Notes: generated from the letters alone by a model not told the origin. Positions 32,381-42,579 are shown, numbered from the stretch's first letter. The stretch is DNA of 55,324 bases from JBIOHJ01 sp044448905 (GCA_044448905.1 JBIOHJ010000002.1:1-55324), one strand, 5' to 3'. Numbers and translations: made by a program.

Positions 32381-33055
32381 ATGAACGTACTAATTGTAGA
32401 AGACGAACGCAGCCTTTCGCACGAAATTGAAATATTTCTATCTAAGGAAGGCTATCATTGCGATGTAGCCTTTAATGGTAAGACTGCAGGTGAAAAAATT
32501 TTTGTCAGTAATTACGATTTTGTTTTGCTCGATCTTGGTTTGCCTGATGTGGATGGCTTACAAATATTAAAAGAAGCTAAAGCAGGAGGGTGTGAATCAG
32601 CATTCATTATTTTAACTGCACGCGGTGGCGTGGATGATAAAATAAAAGGGCTTGAAATGGGTGCCGATGATTACCTTGCTAAACCCTTTTCATTGATGGA
32701 ATTGCAGGCTCGTATGCAGGCGATTTTAAGACGTAAGCATGGATTAAAATCCAATACGATGCAGATAAAAGATATGATAATGGATATAAATAACAGGACA
32801 GTACACCATAATGGGAATCTTGTGAATCTTACCAAAAAAGAATTCGATTTGCTGCATTACCTTGCCCTTCATCGCAACCGTGTGCTTACCCGCATGCAGC
32901 TTACCGAACATATATGGGGCGATACGATGGAAGATGATTACGATTCAAATTATATTGATGTGCATATTAAAAACCTTCGTAAAAAACTTGCTGCACATTG
33001 CAATATAGATTGGTTTGAAACAGTGAGAGGAATTGGCTATCGATTCAATATCTAA
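32381..33055 (+). CDS. OmpR/PhoB-family response regulator
   Basis: The ATG at 32381 gives 224 residues. The receiver domain shows the acidic pair in VEDE, the phospho-acceptor Asp51 in LLDLGLPDVDG, Thr79 and Lys101 (AKPFS). The C-terminal winged helix (about 130-222) carries LTKKEFDLLHYLALHRNRVLTR and VDVHIKNLRKKL-like residues (IDVHIKNLRKKL). It is the transcriptional output of the sensor kinase encoded immediately downstream. Target genes are unknown. Confidence 0.95.
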   Translation: MNVLIVEDERSLSHEIEIFLSKEGYHCDVAFNGKTAGEKIFVSNYDFVLLDLGLPDVDGLQILKEAKAGGCESAFIILTARGGVDDKIKGLEMGADDYLAKPFSLMELQARMQAILRRKHGLKSNTMQIKDMIMDINNRTVHHNGNLVNLTKKEFDLLHYLALHRNRVLTRMQLTEHIWGDTMEDDYDSNYIDVHIKNLRKKLAAHCNIDWFETVRGIGYRFNI

Positions 33056-34442
33056 AGAACAATCCTTATCCGCCCCTTTTCTTAAAACTTTTAATTTGAA
33101 AATACAACTCAAGTTAGTTATCTATAATGCTTTTTCAAAAGCATTGATTATTGCTGCGTTTGGGTTGCTACTTCCGATTTTTGTTCAGAAAGTTGTTTAC
33201 ACTCATACCGATAACAGGCTTGAAGCCCGGAAAGATCTTATTCTTGAGAAAATAAAACGCGGTGGTCTTGACCAGGCATTGCTCGAAGAAGATTGCAGTT
33301 TTGATGACTATAATATTTTTAAGGAAGAATTTGTTTCCATACAACCGTTAACAATTAATCCCGATTCCGTTCCTGCTTCTTCTCTATCAAACGAAGTCTG
33401 GAATATTGAAGGAAACAATCCCCGGGAGCATCGTGTTATCCGACAGCCTTTTTTGTATGACAACCAATGGTACGAGTTAAACATCGGAGAAGGTTTATCA
33501 ACTATTGATACGCTCAAAAAAACCATAATCACCTTTACATTGCTCACCATGATAATTGTGATTTTAATTTCGGTTTTTGTTGATATCGGTTTTGTGAGGA
33601 TGGTGCTCAAGCCTTTTAATAAAATTGTCTCGACAAAACTGAAAGCTGTTAAAGACCCGTCTGCATTTGATTATACACCTGTCCACAGTTCAACGTATGA
33701 ATTCCGCTACATGGATGAAAGCATAAATGAGTTGATGAAAAAAACAAAGGAAGCTTTTGCGATTGAAAGAGAATTTATTTCGAACGTTTCACATGAGCTC
33801 CTCACTCCTATTTCCATATTGCAAAACCGTTTGGAAAATTTAGTTGCCGATAGCAATACTCCTCATGAAGTTTCTTTAAAAATTATTGAATCTCAAAAAA
33901 CATTAAGCAGGCTTAGTCGAATTATTAAGGCGCTTCTGCTTATTTCTAAAATTGAAAATGAGCAGTATTTAAAAAATGATTCGGTTGAAATCGGTTCGCT
34001 TGTTGATGAAGTGCTGAGTGAAATTGAAGAAAGGCTTCAACAGAAAAATATTCAGGTAAAAAAATTAATTTATGATGACTTTTTTTTCTCACCATGCAAT
34101 AAATCTTTAATTCATACCTTACTATTTAATTTGATTAACAATGCCATTAAATACAATAAAGAAGACGGCACCATAACACTTACAGGTAGAATTAAAGAAC
34201 AAAAATATATTTTGGAAATAGCCGACACCGGCATTGGCATAGACAATATCCAGTTATCTAAAATCTTCGATCGTTTCAGAAAACTGCACACCGGGGATGA
34301 AACCAGCTACGGACTTGGTCTTGCAATAGTTAAAACCATCACAACTTTTCATAAACTGACAATTGATGTTCATTCAGAGTTACATAAAGGCTCATCATTT
34401 GTAATTGGTTTTCCACTTCCTGAAAGTAACATTACTGACTAA
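33033..34442 (+). CDS. Membrane sensor histidine kinase
   Basis: No ATG start fits. A TTG at 33033 overlaps the regulator gene by 23 bp, and a TTG at 33096 gives a more family-like start (LKIQLKLVIYNAFSKALI, 448 residues). Two membrane helices (about 10-32 and 150-175 counted from 33096) flank a sensor region. The phospho-acceptor His, about residue 233, sits in SHELLTPI, with Leu where Arg is usual. N, G1 and G2 boxes are NLINNAIKYN, IADTGIGID and SYGLGLAIVKTI. It phosphorylates the adjacent response regulator; the signal is unknown. Confidence 0.92.
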   Translation: MAIDSISKEQSLSAPFLKTFNLKIQLKLVIYNAFSKALIIAAFGLLLPIFVQKVVYTHTDNRLEARKDLILEKIKRGGLDQALLEEDCSFDDYNIFKEEFVSIQPLTINPDSVPASSLSNEVWNIEGNNPREHRVIRQPFLYDNQWYELNIGEGLSTIDTLKKTIITFTLLTMIIVILISVFVDIGFVRMVLKPFNKIVSTKLKAVKDPSAFDYTPVHSSTYEFRYMDESINELMKKTKEAFAIEREFISNVSHELLTPISILQNRLENLVADSNTPHEVSLKIIESQKTLSRLSRIIKALLLISKIENEQYLKNDSVEIGSLVDEVLSEIEERLQQKNIQVKKLIYDDFFFSPCNKSLIHTLLFNLINNAIKYNKEDGTITLTGRIKEQKYILEIADTGIGIDNIQLSKIFDRFRKLHTGDETSYGLGLAIVKTITTFHKLTIDVHSELHKGSSFVIGFPLPESNITD

Positions 34443-34506
34443 CTCTTCATATTTAATTCATTGACATGTCCCCAATTTTGCACTATTAAAATCAGTTTAA
34501 TTTAAA

Positions 34507-34752
34507 ATGAAAAGAATTCTTTTAACATTGCTTGTTTTGCAAATGACAACGCTTCTATTTGCACAAAGCAATACTCAATTAAAAGATCAAAGTGTTCCTA
34601 ATTCTAATAGGGAAATTAAAAAAAATACTGCACCCTCAAGAAATATTTTGGATAAAAATAATAATCCTGCTAAAAGAAATACAGTTATTTACAGAAGCAA
34701 TACTAAAGAAAAAGCTGTTCCTGTAAAAAGAACAACACAAAAAGTCAGATAA
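34507..34752 (+). CDS. Small basic exported protein, unknown function
   Basis: The 81-residue product has a clear signal peptide (MKRILLTLLVLQMTTLLFAQ) and a mature part of about 61 residues that is rich in Asn, Lys and Arg, without cysteine or any domain I recognise. It is probably unstructured in isolation. A strong bidirectional-looking terminator follows. It may be a small envelope or cell-surface peptide; function is unknown. Confidence 0.6.
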   Translation: MKRILLTLLVLQMTTLLFAQSNTQLKDQSVPNSNREIKKNTAPSRNILDKNNNPAKRNTVIYRSNTKEKAVPVKRTTQKVR

Positions 34753-34794
34753 ACAAAAAATAGTTTTTCATAAGTGGTTAGTTTTATGAAGGTC

Positions 34795-34832
34795 ACCCCG
34801 CGAGAACGAAAGTTCCGCGGGGTTTTTATTTT
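34795..34832 (+). terminator. Strong intrinsic terminator with a GNRA-type tip
   Basis: ACCCCGCG (34795-34802) pairs with CGCGGGGT (34816-34823). Within the loop, GAAC and GTTC extend the stem around a GAAA tetraloop with one bulged A. TTTTTATTTT follows. It separates the small exported protein gene from the convergent CoA-binding gene. Confidence 0.85.
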
Positions 34833-35191
34833 CAGAATTCACCTGTTGCAAGCATAACTAAAGTGCATGCATCCATATACTTGATATTATTTTGATTCAG
34901 GAAAGTAACCAATTCCGGATTCTCAGCACCGGGATTAAAAATCACCCGTTCAGGTTTAAGCTGAATAATATAATCAAAGTACTCCTTCTGATTTACCGGA
35001 TTTAAATATATGGTAATGGTGTGCAGATTTTCTACCTCTGTTTTTCCGGTTACAATATCAACATCGGCAATTTTACCTCTCTTTTTACCAATTGCAAACA
35101 CAGGATATTCTTTTTCACGCAGTCGCAATATAGCCAGGTGAGAATACCGTGATGGGTTTTCAGACGCACCGATTACAAGCGTTTTTTTCAT
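34832..35191 (-). CDS. CoA-binding domain protein
   Basis: The 119-residue protein consists of a single CoA_binding (Rossmann-like) domain with MKKTLVIGASENPSRYSH and FNPGAENPEL, similar to the YccU group. It lacks the acetyl-CoA ligase parts. Its physiological role is unclear; small proteins of this group are thought to bind CoA derivatives. The ATG overlaps the stop of the upstream MFS gene (ATGA at 35188-35191), indicating translational coupling. Confidence 0.88.
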   Translation of the reverse strand: MKKTLVIGASENPSRYSHLAILRLREKEYPVFAIGKKRGKIADVDIVTGKTEVENLHTITIYLNPVNQKEYFDYIIQLKPERVIFNPGAENPELVTFLNQNNIKYMDACTLVMLATGEF

Positions 35192-36414
35192 TCTGTATAA
35201 TCAAGATCTTTGCCATACGTTTCTTTTGTGGCAGCAATTGCAAATAGCGATAGCAGTATACATACAATCCCTATAATTACACCTGCTGTCCATAATCCAA
35301 AAGAAGTTTTCAGCCCGGCAATTGAAAACCGGATTACCTCAGTAGTTCCGCGGACAAAATTGGGTGCTGTGGTTGTAACGGTTGCCCGAAGGTTGGTTCC
35401 AAACTGCTCTGAAGCATTTGCCATAAATATCGCCCACAGGCCGCCCATTGAAACCCCTATCAATAAAATAATTGCATAAAAAGAATTTGCTGAAATACCT
35501 TTTCCAAAAAAATATAATGAAACGAAAAGCGTCAATGAGCCACATGCGAGAAACAATGCTTTTTTTCTCGAACGTAATCTCTCCGAGAGATATCCGAAAA
35601 GCAAGCTGCCCAAAGATGCACCAACGTAATGAAACATCACCGCTTTACCACCAATAATTTTTTCAGTAATTCCCAAAGCGTCTGCAGCATATTTTTCTGA
35701 CTGAACGGCTAATTGGCTGATAACATACCAAACCGGAATCCCGATAAGGATACATGCAATGTATTTTTTGAAACGATGAACCGAAGTAAACAATGAAAAA
35801 AACTGACCACGCTTTACATTTTCCTGTTTCGTTTTATGAAACATTCCTGATTCGTAAACACTGATTCGCATAATCAGTAACAGCAAACCCAAACCACCGC
35901 CAACAAAATATGCCATTCTCCAATCAAAGAAATCGGCAATAAAAAATCCGAGAACTGCACCCGCTATTCCAATGCCTGAAACAATACTGGTACCAGTGCC
36001 CCGCGATTCTTTTGTCATAACTTCGGATACAAGGGTAATACCTACTCCCAATTCACCGGCTAACCCTATTCCTGAAAAAAACCTCATCCATTCATATTGT
36101 TGAACGGTTTGCACAAAACCATTTGCAATATTGGCAATCGAATAAAGCAATATTGTAAGAAACAAAGTTGACAAACGCCCTTTCTTATCTCCCAACACAC
36201 CCCAAATAATTCCTCCTATTAGCATTCCAATCATTTGTATGCCTAACAATCTGCCTCCTACATCAAAAATCATTTCATCAGGAACACCTATATCTTTAAG
36301 ACTGGGCTTCATGACAATACCAAAAAGAATCAGGTCATAGATATCTACAAAATATCCGAGCGCTGCAACAATAACAATAATGTTAAAAGGATTTTTGGTA
36401 GTTAAGTGTTTCAT
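35188..36414 (-). CDS. MFS transporter of the metabolite/sugar porter type
   Basis: The 408-residue protein has 12 predicted membrane helices and MFS loop motifs such as GVLGDKKGRLSTLF (between helices 2 and 3, the typical motif A) and GYLSERLRSRKKALFL in the second half. N-terminal residues (GYFVDIYDLILFGIV) fit metabolite:H+ symporters, so the substrate may be an organic acid or sugar, but it cannot be named. It is translationally coupled to a CoA-binding protein gene. Confidence 0.9.
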   Translation of the reverse strand: MKHLTTKNPFNIIVIVAALGYFVDIYDLILFGIVMKPSLKDIGVPDEMIFDVGGRLLGIQMIGMLIGGIIWGVLGDKKGRLSTLFLTILLYSIANIANGFVQTVQQYEWMRFFSGIGLAGELGVGITLVSEVMTKESRGTGTSIVSGIGIAGAVLGFFIADFFDWRMAYFVGGGLGLLLLIMRISVYESGMFHKTKQENVKRGQFFSLFTSVHRFKKYIACILIGIPVWYVISQLAVQSEKYAADALGITEKIIGGKAVMFHYVGASLGSLLFGYLSERLRSRKKALFLACGSLTLFVSLYFFGKGISANSFYAIILLIGVSMGGLWAIFMANASEQFGTNLRATVTTTAPNFVRGTTEVIRFSIAGLKTSFGLWTAGVIIGIVCILLSLFAIAATKETYGKDLDYTE

Positions 36415-36519
36415 CTAAAACAAAATCGGATGCTAAGAAATAAAATTAATATGACTGATAAAAATAAAATATCTTTGAACGCTTAAGAATGTTTAACACA
36501 ATTGTTTTATTTTTTACAC

Positions 36520-36604
36520 GGAGAGGTGTCAGAGTGGTCGAATGTGCCTGATTCGAAATCAGGTGTGCCGCAAGGTACCGGGGGTTCGAATCCCTCCCTC
36601 TCCG
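36520..36604 (+). tRNA. tRNA-Ser(CGA)
   Basis: The 85-nt sequence folds as a class II tRNA. The acceptor GGAGAGG (36520-36526) pairs with CCTCTCC (36597-36603), and the anticodon stem CCTGA (36547-36551) pairs with TCAGG (36559-36563). The anticodon CGA is at 36554-36556, with a long variable arm and GGTTCGAATCC in the T arm. It reads serine codon UCG. The 3' CCA is not encoded. The flanking DNA (36415-36519 and 36605-36745) shows no other gene. Confidence 0.96.
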
Positions 36605-36745
36605 CTTTTCTGCCTGATTTTGAAGAAATGGACATGTCTCATTGATTCATATAAATTTTATTTTGATTGGTGACATTAAAATGTGACGTGAAATATACTG
36701 TTTAATCTTCCGATTTTAGTATCTTAGCAACTAAATTAAAACACA

Positions 36746-38215
36746 ATGAAAGTAAAACCGAAATATTATTTTCTTTTGTTAATATTTATACTACCATCGG
36801 TTGCCAAATCTAAAAATTTAAATGCCTGGCTTGACGTGAAAACATTTTACTCCGTTGAGAAAGGTCCTTATATCGAAACGTACTTATCTGTTGCCGGTAA
36901 AAGCGCGGTGTTTAAAAAAAATAGTCAGGGCGAATTCCAGGCATCAATTGAAGTTTCACTTGCTTTTAAATTAAATAACGAAATCAAATATTTTGATAAA
37001 TATAATTTGCTGAGTCCGCAAATTTCGGATACTTCAAATATTGATTTTAATTTTCTTGATGAGCAACGTGTTCAACTCGAAAATGGGAATTATGTTTTGG
37101 AACTCAGTATTTCCGATCGTAATTCAACAAACAAACCATTTACACACAGCCAGGCAATAAAAATTGAATATTATCCGAATATTATCAGCATCTCGGATAT
37201 TGAGTTGGTGGAAAATTATAAAAAGTCTGAAGCAGTTTCTCAGCTATCTAAGAATGGTTACGATATTATCCCCCGTGTTAATAATTTCTATTCCGAAAAC
37301 ACAGGGACCCTTAAATTTTATGCTGAAATATACAATACCGATATGGTCTTGTTAAGCGAACCCTTTCTTCTTACATATTTTATTGAAACAACTGAGAATA
37401 AACGAATCGTTGAAAAATTTAAAGCGTTCAGTAAACAGCAATCAAAAAAGTTAAATGTATTGCTTAGCGAATTTCCGATTACAGATCTCCCATCGGGAAA
37501 TTATAACCTGATAGTGGAAGTGCGGAATAAACAAAATGATATTATTGCTTTTAAGGAAGTTTTTTTTCAGCGAAGTAATATTGTCGCTGACAGAACTTAT
37601 AGTGCAGAATACCAAAACGCTGATATTACCAATACTTTTGTGGCGGGCTATACCAATGCCGACACCCTTGCTGATTATATTAAATCGTTACGCCCCATAT
37701 CCAATTCATTTGAAGTTGCTTTTGCTTCAAACAAATTAAAAACGGCTGATGTTAAGCTGATGCAGCAATTTTTTTACGATTTCTGGATAAAAAGAAATGC
37801 AGCCGATCCGGGAAGGGCATGGGCTGAATATTATGATATGGTTATTCGTGTAAATAACGATTTTAAAACACTTAATAAAAAGGGATATGAAACTGAACGC
37901 GGGAGGGTTTATCTTCAATATGGTCCCCCTAATAACATGCAGCGCGAATACCACGAACCCAGTTCCTATCCTTATGAAATATGGCACTATTATAAAATTG
38001 GCAGTCAAACAAACCGGAAATTTGTTTTTTATAATTCCGACTTAATTACAAATGATTTTGCGCTCCTTCATTCAGACGCTCAGGGTGAAACTTACGAAAA
38101 CCAATGGCAGCTGAGATTGCAAAAACGTGATACGCAGACCCGCGATATGGATAGCGATATTAAAATTGACGATTTCGGACAAAACGCTGATCAGAATTTT
38201 ACCAATCCCAAATAA
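36746..38215 (+). CDS. GWxTD domain-containing exported protein
   Basis: The 489-residue protein has a signal peptide (ending PSVAKS) and a long beta-rich region. The C-terminal GWxTD-type domain (about 355-450) has family signatures DPGRAWAEYYDMVIRVN, GYETERGRVYLQYGPPNNM and EPSSYPYEIWHYYKIG. These proteins occur across Bacteroidota and related phyla; function is not known. The eponymous GWxTD motif itself is not obvious here. It is monocistronic, between tRNA-Ser and a terminator at 38236. Confidence 0.88.
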   Translation: MKVKPKYYFLLLIFILPSVAKSKNLNAWLDVKTFYSVEKGPYIETYLSVAGKSAVFKKNSQGEFQASIEVSLAFKLNNEIKYFDKYNLLSPQISDTSNIDFNFLDEQRVQLENGNYVLELSISDRNSTNKPFTHSQAIKIEYYPNIISISDIELVENYKKSEAVSQLSKNGYDIIPRVNNFYSENTGTLKFYAEIYNTDMVLLSEPFLLTYFIETTENKRIVEKFKAFSKQQSKKLNVLLSEFPITDLPSGNYNLIVEVRNKQNDIIAFKEVFFQRSNIVADRTYSAEYQNADITNTFVAGYTNADTLADYIKSLRPISNSFEVAFASNKLKTADVKLMQQFFYDFWIKRNAADPGRAWAEYYDMVIRVNNDFKTLNKKGYETERGRVYLQYGPPNNMQREYHEPSSYPYEIWHYYKIGSQTNRKFVFYNSDLITNDFALLHSDAQGETYENQWQLRLQKRDTQTRDMDSDIKIDDFGQNADQNFTNPK

Positions 38216-38235
38216 AAAAAAACAATTGTTTATTG

Positions 38236-38280
38236 AACCGCGGCATTTGTTAGTTTATGTCGCGGTTTTCTTTTTTATTT
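38236..38280 (+). terminator. Intrinsic terminator after the GWxTD gene
   Basis: AACCGCGGCAT (38236-38246) pairs with ATGTCGCGGTT (38257-38267), with a G-T wobble, and is followed by TTTTC and a T-run. Confidence 0.8.
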
Positions 38281-38354
38281 GCCATTTGATTCTCTAAAAA
38301 AAAATTGCCTTTGCAATTGCACTGCCTTGTGAGACAAAACGAAATATAAGTTTG

Positions 38355-39371
38355 ATGAAAATTGCTGTTGTAATTCTGAATTGGAATGGGAAAGAACTTT
38401 TGCAAAAGTTTTTACCTGCAATTATAAACCACTCATCTTCTATTGCTGAAATAATAATCGCAGATAATGGCTCAGCAGATGATTCGGTAAATTTTCTGAA
38501 AACAAATTTTCCGGAAATAAGGCTTGAAATTTTTGAAAAGAATTACGGTTTTTCCGGAGGTTATAACAAAGCATTAAAAAAAATAAATGCCCATTATTTT
38601 ATTCTCCTGAATTCAGATGTTGAAATCACTCCTGGCTGGATTGAACCCATCATTAACATGATGGAATCTGACACAAACATAGCTGCTTGCCAACCGAAAA
38701 TAAAATCTTTTCATAATAAAAACCTTTTCGAGCATGCTGGCGCTTCGGGTGGATTTATTGACAAGTACGGTTACCCGTTTTGCCGTGGAAGGTTTTTTAA
38801 TACTCTCGAACAAGATGGAAGGCAATACGATGATGTAAAAGAAATTTTCTGGGCAACCGGTGCATGCCTTTTTATCCGTTCAAAAGTTTTTACAGATCTT
38901 GGAGGATTTGATGAAGAATTCTTCGCTCACATGGAAGAAATAGATCTTTGCTGGCGCATCCAGTACGCAGGTTATAAAATTTTTTGCGTACCACAATCAG
39001 TGGTTTATCATATTGGCGGTGGCACACTCCCCAAAAAAAATCCACATAAAACTTATTTGAATTTTCGAAATAACCTGATGATGATTCATAAGAACCTGCC
39101 ATCCTCTTCCGTTTATATCACAATTATTATTCGATTGCTGTTAGACGGAATTGCCGGAATAAAATTTTTATTTGATGGCGATTGGAAAGATTGCATTGCA
39201 GTATTCAAAGCGCATATTTATTTTTATTCGCGCTTATTACAACGAAATAAAATCAGAACACAATCACAAAAAGAAGTATTGAATAAACAGGTAGCAACCA
39301 TTTATAATAAAAGCATTGTAATGGATTATTTCATTCGTGGAAAAAAATATTTTTCCCAATTGAAGTTTTAA
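38355..39371 (+). CDS. Glycosyltransferase family 2
   Basis: The ATG at 38355 (the codon before it is an in-frame TTG) gives 338 residues. The GT-A fold is visible as VVILNWNGKELL, the metal/nucleotide site NSDVEI at about 87-92 and the acceptor segment GGFDEEFFAHMEEIDLCWR. The C-terminal third has a membrane-associated helix (about 255-275). It resembles rhamnosyl- or related transferases in surface glycan synthesis; donor and acceptor are not determinable. The gene is isolated from the polysaccharide block. Confidence 0.9.
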   Translation: MKIAVVILNWNGKELLQKFLPAIINHSSSIAEIIIADNGSADDSVNFLKTNFPEIRLEIFEKNYGFSGGYNKALKKINAHYFILLNSDVEITPGWIEPIINMMESDTNIAACQPKIKSFHNKNLFEHAGASGGFIDKYGYPFCRGRFFNTLEQDGRQYDDVKEIFWATGACLFIRSKVFTDLGGFDEEFFAHMEEIDLCWRIQYAGYKIFCVPQSVVYHIGGGTLPKKNPHKTYLNFRNNLMMIHKNLPSSSVYITIIIRLLLDGIAGIKFLFDGDWKDCIAVFKAHIYFYSRLLQRNKIRTQSQKEVLNKQVATIYNKSIVMDYFIRGKKYFSQLKF

Positions 39372-39416
39372 TTACTTAACACCTTAATCTCCAAATTACT
39401 TTTTTCTATATTTCAT

Positions 39417-40028
39417 ATGAAAATAATTTGCGTTGGTAGAAATTATGCCGAGCATGCCAGGGAGCTTAACAACCCGGTTAACGAAACCCCTGTTATTTTT
39501 ATGAAGCCGGAAACTGCCCTGATTCAAAAGAGGCAGCCGTTTTTTCTGCCTCAGTTTTCAAATGAAATTCATCACGAAGTGGAATTGGTGCTTCGGATAA
39601 ACCGTACCGGCAAAAACATTGCTGAAAAATACGCGCTTAAATATTTTAACGAAATAACAGTGGGTATTGATTTTACTGCCCGCGATTTTCAGCAGCAGCT
39701 AAAAGCGAAAGGGCTTCCATGGGAATTATCAAAAGGATTTGACGGGTCGGGGCCTGTTGGCGAATTTATCCCGGTAAATCAATTTGATTCTTTAAAAAAC
39801 ATTTCATTTCACCTGAACGTTAACCATGAGCTTAAACAAAAAGGCAACAGCTCAGGTATGATTTTTTCGTTTGAGAAAATAATCTCGTATGTCTCTTCAT
39901 TCATCACACTTAAAAACGGAGATCTCATTTTCACCGGAACGCCTTCGGGGGTAGCCAAAGTAAAACCCGGTGATAAACTGGAAGCTTTTATCAGCGAAAA
40001 AAAATTATTGACCGTAAATGTCAGGTAA
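39417..40028 (+). CDS. Fumarylacetoacetate hydrolase (FAH) family protein
   Basis: The 203-residue protein opens MKIICVGRNYAEHARELNNP and has the FAH metal-binding acidic residues in HHEVELVL and the segment GIDFTARDFQ. It ends with GDLIFTGTPSGVAKVKPGD. The compact size matches bacterial FAH-domain enzymes such as acylpyruvases or oxaloacetate tautomerases rather than the two-domain FAH enzyme of tyrosine breakdown. The substrate is not clear. Confidence 0.9.
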   Translation: MKIICVGRNYAEHARELNNPVNETPVIFMKPETALIQKRQPFFLPQFSNEIHHEVELVLRINRTGKNIAEKYALKYFNEITVGIDFTARDFQQQLKAKGLPWELSKGFDGSGPVGEFIPVNQFDSLKNISFHLNVNHELKQKGNSSGMIFSFEKIISYVSSFITLKNGDLIFTGTPSGVAKVKPGDKLEAFISEKKLLTVNVR

Positions 40029-40134
40029 GATTTTTTCTTATTCACATCACCCCCTTAAAACTTTTTACTAATTTTAAACAATCTTAGTGCAGGTAATTTA
40101 TAATATTGTATTCTTCAGCATTTGAATTCTTGAA

Positions 40135-42579
40135 ATGAAACATTTTTATAGAAAGATATTTCTCTTACTGTTCATCTTTTCATTTGCTGCAAATGTAAAG
40201 GCAACACATATTGTGGGTGGAGAATTGTATTATGAATTTATAAACCCACTCACAAATACATATCGCATTACATTGGTCGTATACCGCGACTGTTATACTG
40301 GTGTTCCCCCATTCGACCCGGTTGCATCAATAGGAATTTTCAACCAGTTTAACCAACTATATACCGAATTGTGTGTAAGTGTCAGCCCCGATTCGATAAC
40401 CATTCCTCCTACAATCGTTTCTCCCTGTTTTATTCCTCCTACAGATGTTTGTTATCGTAAAGCTTATTACACAACTACTGTAAATTTACCTCCCGTTCAG
40501 GGTGGATACCAGCTTTCATACCAACGCTGCTGTCGTAATTACTCTATTTTGAATATTCAGACTCCGCTCGATGTCGGCATTACGATTTACGCAACTATTC
40601 CCGGTACAGGAAATCATCAAAACAGCAACCCGGTCTTTGATACGATTCCTCCGCCAAATGCAACTCATCCCATATTACCGCCCCCATTCCTTTGTTTAGG
40701 TGTACCGTTTGTTTGGGATAATTCTGCCATTGATGCAGATGGTGATTCTTTAGTTTATGAATTGTGCCAGCCTTTTGTTGGTGCTGAAAATATCGCCTGT
40801 GGTGCAGCTCCCTGCGGTTTCTCATTAACATGCGGACCGGTTCCACATCCTCCTTTTAATCCTCCCTATTCCAGTGTGCAATGGCAAACGCCTTTTTCGC
40901 TTGGAAATTTACTTGGCGGGATACCTTTATCTATCAACCCGGTTACAGGAATTTTGACCTGTACGCCAAACACCATCGGGCAGTTTGTAATTGGTGTCTG
41001 TGTAAATGAATACAGGAATGGAGTGTTTTTGAGCAAAACGAGAAGAGATTTTCAACTGAATGTAGTGCCATGTCCTTCGCTGGTTGTAGCAGCTTTACAA
41101 TCACCGATAGTTAATTGCATTGACTCAACAGTAATATTTCTAAATCAAAGTATCGGTGCGGGGAGTTACTTCTGGAATTTCGGTGACCCTACTCAAACAA
41201 ATGACACTTCGCATGCAGTGAGCCCCACATATACTTATCCTGACACAGGAACTTATATTGTAACTTTAATAGCTTATTCAAGCTTTAATCCTGGTTGTGC
41301 TGATACCACCACGGGAGTGTTTCACATCTTTCCTCCTTTCGATGCCGATTTTTCATTTTCTCAAACAGCCTGCTCTTATACAATTAATTTTTTCGATACC
41401 ACTATTAATAATGGGGGAGGAACAACTTCAATCTGGAACTGGACGTTCGGTGATGGTACAACTTCAGTGCTGCAAGACCCAGTTCATACGTACAATAATG
41501 CGGGGACTTATACAGTTACTTTGTATGCTACTTCCAATCGGGGATGCGAAGACACAATAGTAAAAACCGTGCAGGTTTTATCTCTTCCGTCTCTACAAAC
41601 AAACCTTGCCAAGCCGGTGAGTTGCACGAACGATTGTGATGCTTCGGCTACCGCATTACCTTCTGGCGGAACCCCTCCTTATTCTTATCAATGGAACGAT
41701 CCGAATAACCAGACCACACAAACGGCAACCAACCTTTGTTCGGGTACATATACAGTTCTTGTTACTGATTCAAATGGTTGTACCGCATCAATATTAATCT
41801 CTATCAGTAATCCACCACCCTTGTCATTAAATGTTTCTTCAACTGATGCATATTGCGGTGGAAGATGTTATGGAACTGCAACAGTTAGCCCTTCTGGGGG
41901 AACCCCGCCTTACGGTTACATTTGGAACGATCCGCAAAGTCAAACCACTCAAATGGCGATCGGTCTATGCGTGGATAGTTTTACAGTAGTTATTACGGAT
42001 GCTCATGGTTGCACAAAAACGGATAGTGTGGCAGTGCACTACAGTGACTACATTCCACCGCTTAATGCAACAGTGAGCGATGATACAATTTTTGAAGGGC
42101 AAACTGTTCAGATTATTTCTACTGTTTATATGAACGGAACCTATACATGGAATCCTCCAACAGGATTAAGCAGTACAATCATTAGCAACCCTACTGCAAC
42201 TCCTCCTGTTTCTTTTATAACTTATGTTGTAGAATATGTTGACAGCAATGGCTGCGAAAACAGGGATTCAGTAAATATTGTTGTGAGAAATGTAACCTGT
42301 GTTGAGCCTGAGTTATTTATTCCAAATGCATTTACCCCTAACAGTGACAATAATAACGATATACTTTATGTACGCGGAAATACAATTAAGGAATTACTCT
42401 TCAGAATTTATAACCGCTGGGGTGAAAAAGTTTTTGAAACAGTAAATCCCGGTCAGGGATGGGATGCCACATATAAAGGAAAATCTGTAATGCCCGGTGT
42501 GTATGATTATTATTTTGAAGCCACATGTTATGATAATAATAAATTTTTTAAGAAAGGAAACGTAACGGTAATAAAATGA
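40135..42579 (+). CDS. T9SS type B cargo adhesin with PKD and SprB repeats
   Basis: The 814-residue protein has a signal peptide (ending FAANVKA) and an N-terminal beta region (about 20-310). PKD-like domains follow (GAGSYFWNFGDPTQ at about 340 and SIWNWTFGDGTTS at about 430). Two SprB-type repeats contain SGGTPPYSYQWNDPNNQTTQ and SGGTPPYGYIWNDPQSQTTQ (about 515-625). The C-terminal gliding-motility/CHU_C domain (about 725-814: PNAFTPNSDNNND, YNRWGEKVFE) directs T9SS type B export and attachment. It overlaps the SprF gene by 4 bp, so it is likely the cargo this SprF serves. Confidence 0.93.
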   Translation: MKHFYRKIFLLLFIFSFAANVKATHIVGGELYYEFINPLTNTYRITLVVYRDCYTGVPPFDPVASIGIFNQFNQLYTELCVSVSPDSITIPPTIVSPCFIPPTDVCYRKAYYTTTVNLPPVQGGYQLSYQRCCRNYSILNIQTPLDVGITIYATIPGTGNHQNSNPVFDTIPPPNATHPILPPPFLCLGVPFVWDNSAIDADGDSLVYELCQPFVGAENIACGAAPCGFSLTCGPVPHPPFNPPYSSVQWQTPFSLGNLLGGIPLSINPVTGILTCTPNTIGQFVIGVCVNEYRNGVFLSKTRRDFQLNVVPCPSLVVAALQSPIVNCIDSTVIFLNQSIGAGSYFWNFGDPTQTNDTSHAVSPTYTYPDTGTYIVTLIAYSSFNPGCADTTTGVFHIFPPFDADFSFSQTACSYTINFFDTTINNGGGTTSIWNWTFGDGTTSVLQDPVHTYNNAGTYTVTLYATSNRGCEDTIVKTVQVLSLPSLQTNLAKPVSCTNDCDASATALPSGGTPPYSYQWNDPNNQTTQTATNLCSGTYTVLVTDSNGCTASILISISNPPPLSLNVSSTDAYCGGRCYGTATVSPSGGTPPYGYIWNDPQSQTTQMAIGLCVDSFTVVITDAHGCTKTDSVAVHYSDYIPPLNATVSDDTIFEGQTVQIISTVYMNGTYTWNPPTGLSSTIISNPTATPPVSFITYVVEYVDSNGCENRDSVNIVVRNVTCVEPELFIPNAFTPNSDNNNDILYVRGNTIKELLFRIYNRWGEKVFETVNPGQGWDATYKGKSVMPGVYDYYFEATCYDNNKFFKKGNVTVIK